A DNA stretch of 64,000 nt, taken from the NCBI GenBank assembly GCA_015832175.1, contig WJXW01000008.1:496001-560000 (forward strand). The letters run 5' to 3'. Position numbers and translations under genes: made by a program. This document shows positions 1-10,791 of this stretch, in pieces. Source of the stretch: Paraphaeosphaeria minitans. Its lineage: Eukaryota; Ascomycota; Dothideomycetes; Pleosporales; Didymosphaeriaceae. Numbering within the stretch: the stretch's first letter is position 1; each line of letters opens with the position of its first letter. Below the pieces are notes generated by a model. It saw nothing but the letters and a program-made list of their open reading frames with translations, was not told the origin of the DNA and searched no databases.

Positions 1-1
1 C

Positions 2-157
2 GTTCTGGACGACATCTGGGAGGACATTGGCTACCGTGCTGAGATTGACAAGTTGGTCGCGAACGCGAAGGTAAAGCTCGTCAGTGCTGATTCAGGTGAC
101 TACCGCCGTGGAGCTGGCGTTAGCGCGCGCATGGTTGTTCTCAAGGTCATCGGTTGA
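2..157 (+). CDS. C-terminal 51 residues of an unidentified protein
   Basis: An open frame enters from the left edge of the window and ends at a TGA at 155-157, giving a 51-residue tail that ends in KVIG. The residue mix is ordinary for a soluble protein: acidic (DDIWED), then basic, with RRGAGVSAR near the end. Codon use resembles the neighbouring genes. I do not recognise the family, and the rest of the gene lies outside the window, so no function is assigned. It is transcribed towards the mannanase gene, which is convergent with it. Confidence 0.5.
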   Translation, partial: VLDDIWEDIGYRAEIDKLVANAKVKLVSADSGDYRRGAGVSARMVVLKVIG

Positions 158-752
158 GTGCGGCAGAGGCTTGTTGTGCATTGTTCAGAGGCTATTCCAC
201 CCTCTAAGCCATTAGTCTACATTAGCTGACAATAAAAATCGTATCTTCTGTGGCCATGGAACATCGGGATAGCTTCGTGACTGTGTCGGATCTTTTGAAC
301 TACAATAAGTTCCTACAGGATGAAGGGTGCTCCTGAAGTCCACTTTTGGTGTTGGAGACTCTGTTCTACTTCGAACTCGGAGCTACAACAAGTCTCACAA
401 GCACTGTACCAGTGCGTTCCATCCGAGGATATAAACTATTGCGCGCTTCTTTCATGCATAAGGTGTGCCGCACAGGCTACCTAGACTCGCAGCCGTGCCT
501 TAAGCTGCTCAGAGCGATTGGAACCTTGGAAGCAAAGGTAAAAGCCATGAAAAAGATGCAGTGAGACTGCTGAGAACACCCATGGCGCTGTCAGCGAGCG
601 CAGAAGATATCCGTGCACGGACGTTCGAGACATGGGGGTTCAAGCAACTTTGCATGTTAAAATGCTTTGGTTTGTGCAACACAACTAACTGAGGTCCTTT
701 TATTGCGGAGAAAGTGTGACCCCATAGCATCTTAGGCGTACTAAAGGCTAGC
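158..752. other. Intergenic, 595 bp, between convergent genes
   Basis: This stretch lies between the tail of the first gene and the stop of the mannanase. It should hold both 3' untranslated regions. I see no supported gene, RNA or repeat in it; the short open frames here have no recognisable content. Confidence 0.5.
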
Positions 753-2405
753 CTAGGCTTCCCAGGCCATTGGTTTCGTTGTCTTCTTCCAACCCTGTAT
801 CTCATCCAGGGTTAACACATAGTCGCTGGCGTAGATCCGCTTGAGGAGATCCAGACTGTTCCAAGACCCGCCCGATATGAATTCACCGCTCCAAACTGCA
901 AAGTATACCCAGTCTGCCTGGTAAGCCTGTAGCTGATCAGGTTCCATTACTGATCCAATCTCAGCGGCGGCAATGATCTTAGTGTCATTGGTTAGGGCGA
1001 GGAGGCTGTTGTAAGTGGCGGAAACAGGCTAGAACACATTTTAGCTTTTCAAATCCAGAGCAACGCTGAAAGGAATGCTTACTCCATGATCGCCTTGGTT
1101 GTAGGTGTCTGCGCTGACAAGGTCGACCTTGTCATTTCCGGGGTACCATGCCGCAGCGGCGGAGTTCCACTCCCATATCAAGTTATTCAGCTTGTGGTAC
1201 TTTGTCAGTCGGTCGTACAGAATATTCCATAGCTTCTTCGCCGGTTCTGGCCCCTTTGCTCCCCACCAGAACCACGCGCCCTCGGCCTCGTGCAACGGTC
1301 GAAAGATGATCGGGACTGCAGCAGCTTGGAGCTTCTTCAGTTCTATGGCAATGGTGTCTATGTCCTTGATGAGCAGGGTGTAGTTGGCATTCGTGGTGTC
1401 CTTGAGCGCGGTCTCGATGTTGAAGTCGGTGGCGTCAGTATAGAAGCCACTGTACCAGGGGTGGTCGGCGGTATCGTACAGGCCTGTAGGTGCTCCCCAA
1501 TGCCATTGGAAGGTGATGATCCCTCCTTTCTTAGCGAAAGCAATCGCCTTGTCGACGTCCGTCGATACAGCGCCGTGAGTTTTTCGGCTTTCGGTGTAAT
1601 CCATGAAGTCGTAACCGCCAATGGCAGGAGTCTTACCAACATTGTTCGTCACCTACATGAATTTAAGCTCAACTCGTAAACTAGCTTGGGAAAGGATAAT
1701 AGACCCACCCAGTCTAGAGCATCCTGGTCATGTTGTCCGGACAGTATTTTCTTGCCGTATATGCTACCGAGGTACTTAAGCAATGCCTTCGCATCGCTAT
1801 TAGCATTCTTATTGATAGGAGTAGTTGTGACCTTGTGGGCTCCACGCTTGACCGACGGTGCGAGTTTTATTGAGTCGATGAGGTACCAGCCCCAGTTGCT
1901 TTGTATCTGGATACTGTTTGACCCTGCGTTGAGCAGAACCTGGCCTGCTGAGACGGTGGTCCAGTTTGTAGTAGCTGGTAGAGAGACCTGCGAACCGCCA
2001 ACATCATTGAGAACCACAGTAGTATACTTGTCTCCGTACGGCCCATTGTAGACGATGCTGAGGTCATAGAGCTTCGAGGCACTGCTAGAAACGTTGAAGC
2101 TGATGGAATCTGTTGCTGTATCGAAGCCTTCTACATATCCGGTACCTTTTTCCATAAGCTTGAGAGACCCTCAAAGGTTGTGCAATCCACATCATAGTTC
2201 CAGGCGTCATAGCAAGCGCAGCACTGTAAACAGATGCTCCGGTATATCAATGGAGTACGGAAATAGGAAGACACGAACCTGAAAATCCTGCGACCGAAGT
2301 TCCAATCGTGACGCCGTTCAAGACCGCAGATTCAGCTTCATAAACCGTTTGACCGAGAACAGTGCCCGCGATGGCGACAAGACCGCATGCTCGAGTGACC
2401 AACAT
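753..2405 (-). CDS. Secreted endo-1,4-beta-mannanase, CBM35 + GH26
   Basis: Predicted extracellular enzyme that cleaves beta-1,4-mannan, built from four exons: 2405-2279, 2145-1709, 1652-1065 and 1028-753. The total is 1428 nt, or 475 aa. The ATG at 2405 opens a hydrophobic signal peptide (about residues 1-18, ending VLG). Residues about 19-140 match a CBM35 carbohydrate-binding module (VYEAESA, GTGYVEGFD, NWGWYLIDSIKL). The GH26 catalytic domain follows from about residue 155. The acid/base glutamate is E310 in FRPLHEAEG and the nucleophile is E407 in AAAEIGSV; both are present. Splice sites were chosen so these motifs run through, for example FSG|TGYVEG and ALDW|VTNN. A CBM35 ahead of GH26 is a known fungal arrangement. 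The gene looks intact. Plant cell-wall mannan is the likely substrate (inference). Confidence 0.9.
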
Positions 2406-2984
2406 TGTCACGGCTTTGACCCAGACAAAGTATTAGCACATTCTTTCATCTTAAATACATCGCCATCACCATCGGAATCTGCTTCCGGGATGGCATCGCT
2501 GGGTAGAGCTAGGTCGCCCGGATGGAACATCGCGAGAGGGGATGGCTTGACCTTCCAAAGTCCATCAATGAGAATAGAACCAATGTGCCGCCAAGACAAA
2601 CGCAAAGAAAAGACACATGGCCTATTTTGATGAAAATAAATTGTAGTAATATCGCCTGACTTAGATCCTACCCGGCGATCCGGTTAGCGCCAGTTCTCGG
2701 AATTGAGGCCAGTCATGGCGACATCGATGTATAGAGAGCACGTAACAGCGCCTGGAAAAGATCTTCCGTTACTTCAGAATACATTCGGTGCCTTGGATTG
2801 CGTGGGGTTTGGTGACTTGCCCGATGATGTAACTCAAGTACCCGCTTAGGGTTAGCACGAGCCTGCTGCAGCAGGATGCACATGCCTCGGTTGCAGTTGA
2901 CAGCTCGTTGCTCTCGGATGGACTATCAAACACATTTCGACTTGCAACTCAAATAATCCAAGAAGTAGATAGCTGAACGATACG
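2406..2984. promoter_or_regulatory. Divergent intergenic between mannanase and DUF4185-like gene
   Basis: This 579 bp separates the mannanase start from the next gene, which runs the other way, so it should contain both promoters. I see no recognisable TATA box, CreA-type cluster or repeat that I would defend. Confidence 0.3.
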
Positions 2985-4166
2985 ATGGATGGTCTCAAGA
3001 AAGTCTTTACTAAACTGTCGACGAGTTTCCAAACACCAATTGCAAGCGACGAGAGATCAGCTGATGTATACTCGCCCGTTGGGGTATGTTCAAAGACCCG
3101 TATAGCCTGGCCACCGAGGCTTACTTGTGCTCCTCATGTACTCGGCGAGGTAAAAGACGAATCTGGTCGCCACTATCCGCGCGACCTTGGGCGATCGGTT
3201 GAACTTGGAGGCCATCATTATTACATCTTTGGCGACACTTTTTGTTTCAACAACGAGGGCGATTTCGTTGGCGTGACGAACAACAGTATCGCCTTGATCC
3301 CCGAATTGAGTAATCCTACCAAGAGTAGATACTATTATCCGGATGCCAAAGTTCCAGAATTTATACGACACACGGCTGAAGAGAGACATTTTTGTGAGAG
3401 ACCGGAGAATGTTAAAGACAACCGGAGGCTTGTCACATGGTCGTTCGGTGGGGTTATCAAGATTCCAGAGACCGAGGGTCGTGAAGGATGGCTATTTTTT
3501 GACCCGGTTGAGACACTCGGCGGAAACGCTGTTCAGCAGACAGGAGTGGGCGTTGCGAGAGTCAAAGTGATGGACCTGGACGGCAAAATTGAATGTGAAA
3601 GAGTAGGAAAGTTCCCACTGTTCCCTGCTGACGGACCGCTGTGGGGCAACATGTCCAACATATCGGCGCCTGACGGTTGGACATATCTCTTGTCAGGTAA
3701 AGGCCTCGACAACTACATGGCTAGAATCAGAACAGATGCCGATTTCGCAGACGAAAGGAATTACCAATTCCTCAAGAAAAATGGAGGATGGGAGTCCACG
3801 TACACTGCGCCACACGGGCCCTTTGGAGAGCTGGCCCATGATGTACTGTGCGGGCAAGGGCAGGGCGCCATCATTCACGTTCCTGATTTTGCACCGGTTG
3901 GAAAGGAATACATCTGGCTCGGATGCGAGAAGTTCATGACGAGTAAGCTGTACGTTGGCGCTGCACCGAGACCTGAGGGACCGTGGGAGGTTCATTCGAT
4001 CGGGGAAATGCCTAAGGTTACTGAACACGCAAAGACGAGATACTGCATCTACCCGCACATCTGGGGAAGTGATTTGAGTGAAGGCAGGATTCTCATTACG
4101 TGGAGCGATGATGGCACAATGGGAGGAAAGGTCGCTGCCGGCATCTTCGAGTTTGCTATGGAGTGA
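2985..4166 (+). CDS. DUF4185-like beta-propeller-type protein
   Basis: A single uninterrupted frame of 393 aa. Motifs such as GDTFCFN (about residues 83-89), WLFFDPVE, TAPHGPFGE and LITWSDDG resemble the DUF4185/DUF5005 group of five-bladed propeller, glycosidase-like proteins, common in fungi and of unproven activity. There is no signal peptide at the N-terminus, so a cytosolic location is likely as annotated. A possible short intron near residues 32-45 (GT at about 3083) was considered and dropped, because the frame reads through into conserved-looking sequence. It sits head-to-head with the mannanase, which suggests, but does not show, a role in carbohydrate use. Confidence 0.6.
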   Translation: MDGLKKVFTKLSTSFQTPIASDERSADVYSPVGVCSKTRIAWPPRLTCAPHVLGEVKDESGRHYPRDLGRSVELGGHHYYIFGDTFCFNNEGDFVGVTNNSIALIPELSNPTKSRYYYPDAKVPEFIRHTAEERHFCERPENVKDNRRLVTWSFGGVIKIPETEGREGWLFFDPVETLGGNAVQQTGVGVARVKVMDLDGKIECERVGKFPLFPADGPLWGNMSNISAPDGWTYLLSGKGLDNYMARIRTDADFADERNYQFLKKNGGWESTYTAPHGPFGELAHDVLCGQGQGAIIHVPDFAPVGKEYIWLGCEKFMTSKLYVGAAPRPEGPWEVHSIGEMPKVTEHAKTRYCIYPHIWGSDLSEGRILITWSDDGTMGGKVAAGIFEFAME

Positions 4167-4429
4167 GCCCTATTGCAAGGATATAAATTATGTTCATCCG
4201 AAAACGCGATGTGACCGGTGGACTGAAGAGAACGAGATCTCGTTTGTCCCAATAACGTATGATGTCAAAGGTAGCCCGTCCCACTCACCCTAAGCTGTAT
4301 CCAGGCACTGGACTTCAGACTGTACATTCAGCCCTTCGTGATCCCTCCATAAAAAATGCGCCCTTTGCTCAGCTGACCGTTCTATATGTCGTGGCATCTT
4401 CACGCTTCCGCAACCTCTACATTTCATCT

Positions 4430-5326
4430 ATGGCGGCCGCAAATACTGTGGTCCCCTCCATGCTCCGCACCTTCCGCCCCAATGGAACCACCGGTGTCTA
4501 CGCATACTACGACGGGCGTACATGCCCGTGGCACGAGTCAAATTGGTACGAAGAGACCCTCGCCTTGGGCGTGGCAACATACAGTATCATCAGTGGGAAT
4601 AGTGCCGTCCTATTCGATGCTGGTCTAACGCCTGCGCATGCAGCACATATGCTTGCGCATGTTCGAAGTTTGGGTGCCACAGACATAAGTACAGTGTACA
4701 GTCATTTCCACAGCGATCATATAGCTAGGGCTTCAGCTTTACGGGAGACTAAGATTATCGCGCACAAGAACACGTTCGAGAGACTGAAGCAGGATGAGCA
4801 AAAATTGAGAAACCCAGACGAAGACGAAGGACCAAGCGTTTAGGTTGTCCTTCCCATGGAGACATACGAGAAGAGCCTCTCGCTTCAATTCGGCAACATC
4901 AAAGTCGAGCTGCACAACTTCCAAATCCACACCGCAGACTCAACGCTCCTATTTCTCCCAGAGTCTGGCCTGGTGCTTGCTGGTGATATGCTCGAGGATA
5001 CCGTAACCTACATTTCAGAGCCTCAGTCTCTTCGTCCACATCTAGCAGAGCTTGAGCGCATGGGGCAGTGGCCCATCAAAAGAATCCTGCCTGCGCATGG
5101 AAGTCCGGACCGGATCAAGGCTGGAGGGTTCGACAAATCTCTCATACATGCCACGATATGGACGAACCTGTTGATGAGCCTGCCGCGTGGACGAAGAGAA
5201 CTGGATCAAGTAGTAAAAGATGATTTGGTCGCGGGGAGCCTGGTATACTGTGAGGCGTATGAGGGAGTACACCAGGAGAATATTGAATCCATGAAGGAGA
5301 TCCGAGCAGAAACTGCCGGAGTTTGA
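4430..5326 (+). pseudogene. Metallo-beta-lactamase-fold hydrolase with in-frame TAG
   Basis: The frame starting at the ATG at 4430 encodes an MBL-fold protein. It contains the zinc-binding signature SHFHSDH (HxHxDH) at about 4706-4726 and later GLVLAGD and LPAHG, which supply further metal ligands. Translation is interrupted by one TAG at 4841-4843, and the identical frame then continues (VVLPMETYEK...) to a proper stop at 5326. No intron fits: the only GT...AG spanning the stop is six bases. The lesion therefore looks like a single nonsense change; CAG to TAG would be a C-to-T step at CpA, the type made by RIP. Both halves are otherwise well preserved, so the event is recent, polymorphic or a sequencing error. 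Intact length would be about 298 aa. An in-frame upstream ATG at 4259 exists, but its extension looks non-coding. Confidence 0.7.
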
Positions 5327-6229
5327 CTTCGAAGAGTTGATCTCCGTCTCATCACATGATCAGCACTGTCTTAGTCGTAAAGTTCAGATGGTATCCTCAT
5401 TTAATTGCGTATTATTGGTGCGTCTCTGGTTTTCCACAATTGCCCACGCCGTGGTTACGATCCTGCTACTTGGCAAGGTCCTGTCGACAATTGAATTCTG
5501 ATGTCGTTTGTATTGAAATGTATGTAGCGTGGCATTTGTACATACCCAGTGTTCTATGGCATCTTCAAAGCCCCAGATTGACGATGAAGTACCATGTACT
5601 ATCCTGGGTGCCGTTGCGCCGTTTCTATACAATGATCGACTGCTATACATATAGTGCTGAAGACCGCTGCGGTGCGCGCACGTGGGGAGTTGATCTATAG
5701 GCCTAAAAATAAGGAAGTTGGGTACGATGTGTCTGATGATGGTACGAATATTGCTTCTCTTTGACAGTTTTCATAGACGTAACGCCATCTAGGCGGTGTG
5801 AAAATTAATAGTACGTATGGTAGCCGTATAAAGTAACATGAGACTGTGTCTACACAAGCCTCTATAGTATGAACATATCTATTTTCGAGTACAGAGGTTG
5901 GTTTCCATCATCTTCGTCTGCTTAATCCTCCCAATTATATTGTTCTTGTTGTGTTGTTGGGCCACCACCGCCAGATGTTCGTGGGAAGCTTTAGGAGTGG
6001 GCAATTATCCCTCTTACTACTCTGTTAGTAAATGTTGTATTATTTGGGCTTCTATACCATCCTATGAACCTATTATTCTTCTTCAAGTCCTGGCGGATTT
6101 GGTCGTACACCTATTACTAATTCAGGGGGACCTGCTCTAAGCAATAACTTCTCGTTAAGCATTTAGCAAGAGTGTATCGAGCTCCATGATGACGATGCAT
6201 TATGTATGCATATTTTGAGGACACCTAGC
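5327..6229. other. Intergenic, about 900 bp, no gene seen
   Basis: Moderately AT-rich sequence between the MBL gene and the 5S gene. Several short open frames exist on both strands, but none has recognisable content or a plausible exon structure. Just before the 5S start, at 6198-6215, there is an AT-rich stretch (tatgtatgcatatttt) that may act as an upstream Pol III element (inference). Confidence 0.4.
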
Positions 6230-6348
6230 ACATACGACCATAGGACACTGAAAACTAGGCTTCCCGTCCGCTCAGCCATATATAAGCAGTGTACCGGCGG
6301 ATTAGTAGTTGCGTGGGTGACCAGCAGCGAATCCCCGCTGTTGTATGT
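6230..6348 (+). rRNA. 5S ribosomal RNA, divergent copy
   Basis: 119 bases match the fungal 5S rRNA layout. The 5' end ACATACGACCATAG pairs with the 3' end GTTGTATGT. The conserved blocks GGCTTCCCGTCCGCTCAGCC, TTAGTAGTTG, GTGGGTGACCA and AGCGAATCCCC are all present. A run of T at 6348-6353 serves as the Pol III terminator. Compared with the usual Pezizomycotina sequence as I remember it, several stem positions differ, but in pairs: ACACTG opposite CAGTGT, and GCGTGG opposite the matching CAGC. That pattern suggests a folded, selected molecule rather than a dead copy. Dispersed single 5S genes are normal in these fungi. Confidence 0.88.
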
Positions 6349-6353
6349 TTTTT

Positions 6354-7694
6354 GGTTTTGCAATCTCCAATCTCGGGCACGTTCTCAAAGTGGTGTGGCG
6401 CTGGGAGCGATGTGGAGCCCGGAGAGGCCTCCGGGCGACACTATCGCTACAGCCACCAGCGTTTTGGCGACTACACTACTAATGGAAGGAACATCGGCGT
6501 CTGCTTTGTTTTTTCACAGGTATGAATAAGAAAGATTGATGGGTGGTTGTGAGACAACCATGGGATTCTGCCCAGGTACAGTCACGACATCAAACATTGG
6601 CTACTTCTTCTTTTAAATCGTTTGCATTGGCTCGTCGCAAATCAAGCTCAAGAATATCCGTACTAGAACTAGAACATGTTTGTATAGTAGTCCGCCGACA
6701 GTGCGGTCGTGTGTTACTGCAAAGCCATAAATACGACCGAACGCTAGGATCAGCGACCAAGAGTCTGCAAGATAGCTCTGGCAGAGCGACAAGAAGCAAA
6801 AGTGCCTCAAGCTTCGCAGCAAAAGCGCCGGTTACTGAAAGTCTCGTTAATTACTCGAACTCTACACAGCTATTGTTTGAAGCAAATGCAGAAGTTTCCA
6901 CCAGTTCTAGCAAGCACATTCTTTTCCACGGTGTACCCTTCTTCTCTCCTAAAACCTTGCGCAGTCGGGTAACCCCTAATGCCGGGCTTGGATGTGTAGA
7001 CGGGGCCGCCGTTGCTCATGCAGGTTGAGCGCGAGAAGGTGATATATTGGACGTCCATTATAGGGAGTTCGAGGAGTGAGATGGGGAGATCTGGAGAGGG
7101 GAAGGGGAGGATGTTTGGTAGGGAAAGAGGTGATTTGACTTGTGGGAGTGGAGATTCTTGAGCAAGGATAGAGCGGCAGAGGAGCAAAGAAGCAGCAGGG
7201 ACCGTGAGTCAAGGACATCCTTGTGTGATACGAAAAGGCGGTCGTCAACCAGCTCTTTAGATTGGCGGCATGGTAACCCAATTGTAGAGTACACGGATTG
7301 TATTCTACGATTAGATCATGTGTTTGCCTGCGCACGAGACCAAATCTGAGATTCAAGGTTTCTTATAGATCTGGGGGTGGTTCACTTGCTCAGGTTGACG
7401 TGCGACTATGCCTTTCTTCCAGCTGGAGAATTTGAGTCTCCATAACAGTCTTAACTATGCATTTTGAAGAACATTGAAGAGCTTGGTGCAGGGCGATTGG
7501 TAGTCTCCTTTCCTCTGCGCTAGTGCGCATGACGCACTGCATCCACGCACACACCCATCTCCTCTCTGGATATGACGACAAACGAGATTTGTGATTGGCA
7601 CTTTGTGGTGTACCTTATATACAGTTTTCACAGCGGTAAGACCCGAAGCAAACCGGTACGCCGAACGTGCTTTCCTATCGTGCACGATCCCCTC
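6354..7694. other. Intergenic, about 1.3 kb
   Basis: Between the 5S gene and the complex I gene. It contains short open frames on both strands, including a 62-codon minus-strand frame at 7058-6870 that I could not place in any family. No gene is called. Confidence 0.35.
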
Positions 7695-8101
7695 TCAGTG
7701 GTGGCCCTCGTCGTGTCCGTGGTGCTCGTCCTTAAAGAAAAGGGCCTCGACTACGCAGTATCCGGCGAATGCGACGGTCGCAATACCGAGGCCGGGAAAG
7801 GCGCCCTTAAAGCGATTCCACCGCGTGAAGGGGCCGGTGTACCGCCATTGCTCACTGTAAGGCATTAGTTGGGCTGGTAAATGGCCGCATAGAACCAAAA
7901 AGACGCACTATCGGGCCCATGGGTCGCCCTTTGCGTTTCCAGCGGCAGCCGCGAACTTGCTGGGGTCGAAGCCGGTGATGGAGGGGCGTTGGGCGAATCT
8001 GAGACTGTCGCGGCGGGTCAGCGGGTCAGCATTGGGTCCGAAGAGCGCACAAGACAGTCGCCGTGCAACTAGGCAGTGTGCACTTACGCTGTAGGCCGCA
8101 T
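7695..8101 (-). CDS. Complex I accessory subunit NDUFB3/B12-like
   Basis: Small accessory subunit of mitochondrial NADH:ubiquinone oxidoreductase. Exons: 8101-8088, 7998-7909 (or starting at 8004) and 7854-7695, giving about 87 aa (89 with the other acceptor). Residues read GFDPSKF, then GDPWARYEQWRYTGPF, then RWNRFKGAFPGLGIATVAF, the signature of the fungal B12/NDUFB3 family. A single transmembrane helix (GLGIATVAFAGYCVVEALFF) and a His-rich tail (DEHHGHDEGHH) follow. The junction ARY|EQW is rebuilt exactly by the intron at 7908-7855. The first exon is only 14 nt, so the N-terminus is the least certain part; an upstream ATG at 8180 with its own GTGAGT donor probably belongs to the 5' leader. 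Confidence 0.85.
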
Positions 8102-8444
8102 TGTGTCGGAAGGGTGGTCGGTCGTGGTCGTGCGCGTTGTTGGAACTCACCTGCGCAGTTCGAGGAGCAGCACGGGCCATTGAAGATCTAGCGCGCTTGG
8201 CAAGACTCGGCCCGCGTTGGTGGTCGGCGCATGTGCATGTTCGCGCACTTCTGAAGGGACGACATTGTTGATCCCCACCACACACGCCCTTCGCATCTCG
8301 ACGAGTCTCTACACCCGTCCTCTTCTGCTATCCTCCTCGCGAAACAGCCTCGACGCTAGCATCGACCCCGCCCGTCCACTACCCGTTGTCGCATACGCAC
8401 GACCGTCGAATCCCCGCCTGCCTTCACTGTAACAGCCGCCCACG
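8102..8444. promoter_or_regulatory. Shared divergent promoter, NDUFB3-like / CAF1
   Basis: These 343 bp separate two divergent starts, so they must carry both promoters and the leader of the complex I gene, including its likely leader intron (GTGAGT at about 8150). No specific factor site is claimed. Confidence 0.4.
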
Positions 8445-10189
8445 ATGCCTCCACACGGGGGCCGCTTCCCCGGCCACAACCTCTCGAACCCCTTCGCCCA
8501 CCTCTCACAGCCGATCCACCAGCAACCGCAGCTGCAACAACAGCAGCAGCAGCAGCACCAGCACCAGCACCAGCAGAACATGCAGCACACGGCCTTCGGC
8601 GCCGCGAACCCGCAACACAACCTGAGCCTCTTCAGCCATAACCAAGGCAACTTCCAGTCAAATGCGGCACTTGCCGGCATGGGAGGCGGTGCGACAAACC
8701 TCGGCGCGGCAGCACCGCTCGGCGGGGTAAGTGGAGGAACCGGACTGGACGGCCACGAAGCGCGCCTGCGTTTTGCCCACGGTGCTCAACTGCAACAGGA
8801 TGCCCAGATGGGCCGCGCGCAAGACGGTACAAAAGGAATTGCCGGCCAGCGGATACGCGAAGTGTGGCGCAACAACCTGCACCAAGAAATGGAACTGCTG
8901 CGTTCCTTGGTCGAGAGGTACCCGTACATCAGCATGGTCAGTAAACCTCTTCCATTCAGAAATGCCAGTTTTCTTTTGTCGAGAGCGTGTTTCTAATAGA
9001 AAAGGAAACCATCAATTGCGGTCAGTCTCAGAGTCTCTTTATAGAGCCTGACATCAAGGACGAACGGGTATTTCATTTGTTCACCCCTTCTTATTCTTCT
9101 TTTACTGTCCGGAGAACATACTCATACAATACGTAGGACACCGAGTTCCCTGGAGTCGTTGCTCGCCCGATTGGTGACTTCAACTCGAAAGCATCGTACC
9201 ACTACCAGACCGTTCGCTGCAATGTCGACCTACTCAATATCATCCAGCTGGGAGTTACGCTTTTCTCCATACAAGGCGAAGTGCCGCCATCCCATCTCGA
9301 CCCTTCAGAGCTGAACTACCAGCCGAAAGCGGTGCTACAGTACGCCAACAACATAGTAGTTTGCCCATGCACCTGGACTTTCAATTTTCAGTTCTCGCTA
9401 GAGGAGGACATGTATAACGAGGAGTCCATCCAGATGCTGAAGAAGTCTGGCGCCGACTTTCACAAGCTTGCAGAACAAGGAATTGACACACAGGAATTTG
9501 GATCCCTGCTGATAACCTCTGGCATGATCCTGACTCCCGACGTCAACTGGATATCGTTCCACTCAGGCTATGATTTCGCCTACCTCATCAAGATGCTCAC
9601 AGCTAAGCCTTTACCCGAGAACGAGGAAGACTACCGCAATCTCGTTGAGGTCTTCTTCCCCCGACTGCTGGATGTCAAGTACCTGTGGCGACACGCAAAC
9701 GGTCTTGTGCGCCGCGGGGTGATAGGGTCTCAGGCAACGAGCATACTCAACAACCTCGGCACCAAATCTGGTCTCCAAGATCTTGCCGACGAGCTGGGTT
9801 GCCAGCGCATCGGCAATTCGCACACCGCTGGCTCCGACGCTTGGCTTACTGGAACTGTGTTTTGGGAACTTCAGAAGAAGATTTTCGATGGCAAGGTACC
9901 CGACGATATGAACGGTCAAATGTGGGGTCTGACCGGAGTCGGACCGCCAGCAAGCGCGACTGCCCAAGCTGCCGTTCTCGCTGCCCAAGGACAGAACCTC
10001 ACCGGCTACCAGGGAATGAACGGCGGTATGATGTTCCACCCAGGCGGTCAATCCGGTCACCGTGACGGACCTAGTACTCCTACTAGTCATCCCGCTGGTC
10101 TGGCATCGACCCCAGGCCCGTCACATGGAGGCATGATTACACCTGGTGCCACAGGAACGTTTGGCGAGTTCAGATATGGCGGCAAGTAG
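8445..10189 (+). CDS. POP2: CCR4-NOT deadenylase subunit CAF1/POP2
   Basis: 3'-5' exonuclease that shortens mRNA poly(A) tails as part of the CCR4-NOT complex. Exons: 8445-8936 and 9137-10189; 514 aa. The first about 130 residues are Gln/His/Gly-rich (a CAG/CAC run at 8520-8577) and probably disordered. The DEDD nuclease domain starts at RIREVWRNNLHQEM. Catalytic residues are visible: D165 and E167 in MDTEFPG, D310 in HSGYDF, and H393 and D398 in HTAGSDAWLT. The 200-bp intron falls exactly between ISM and DTEFPG. The C-terminus is a Gly/Pro/Thr-rich tail beyond the domain. Yeast Pop2 and other fungal homologues also have Q-rich N-terminal extensions. The gene appears intact. Confidence 0.93.
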
Positions 10190-10274
10190 CTGCCCATATC
10201 TGCGCACTGCAGCACTATGTCATGAGCTTGGAGAATGCTTAGGGGCCACTCTATCCCATGGTCCACTCTAAACT

Positions 10275-10791
10275 TTAACATGGGAGCTGCATGCTGAACG
10301 CTCTATGCAGGGCCATCATCGCAATCTTTACCTCCGTCTTCCCCAACCGTCCCTTGGCAATCTCAGACCAGACCCTACCAAGTTGTACGTCCATCTTGTG
10401 CAACTGTTCCTCCACGATCCATGCTCCCCCGGCAACAAGTCCCAAGGAGAATGCCACGGCGGGCTGCAATGCGACCGCCGCAGCGTTCCTATCCTGGCAC
10501 CATTTCATTACCGTCTCGAGTTTATCCGCAACACTCCGGCTCAATGCCACTCGTCATACATCCTGCGGGTGGTTGGTCGCCTGCTGGTCGGACGGCATAC
10601 ATGGACCCTTACCCGCACGCCCCTCCCCCAACACCGCACACGCCGCAAAACTACTACCATACAGTGCATGGGCCTTGGAGAACGGCCTGAGAGAGCACGA
10701 TGTACGTTGGAGTAGAATTAGCGGTCGGGTCTTTAACAAGAAGAGGTTTTTTTTCTTACTTGCATTGCATTTGTATGGAGAGCACAGTCAT
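10275..10791 (-). CDS. Hypothetical small protein, tentative three-exon model
   Basis: Tentative model: exons 10791-10760, 10686-10613 and 10549-10275, summing to 381 nt (126 aa). Two introns have GTAAG donors. The acceptors are CTCAG and the less usual GACGAG. The last exon, with LGLVAGGAWIVEEQLHKM and VWSEIAKGRL, reads like a small alpha-helical protein with one hydrophobic segment. I do not recognise a family. The opposite strand is also open for 194 codons across the same bases, so the strand choice is not certain. It is convergent with CAF1, 85 bp away. Confidence 0.35.

Noticed and set aside
3083..3170. Intron in the DUF4185-like gene
   Set aside because: A GTATGT donor exists, but the frame reads through without a stop and the best acceptors would make a very short intron or break the frame.
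6870..7058. Minus-strand frame of 62 codons starting MDVQYITFSRSTC
   Set aside because: It has a reasonable amino acid mix and several cysteines but no recognised family, no signal peptide and no supporting exon structure.
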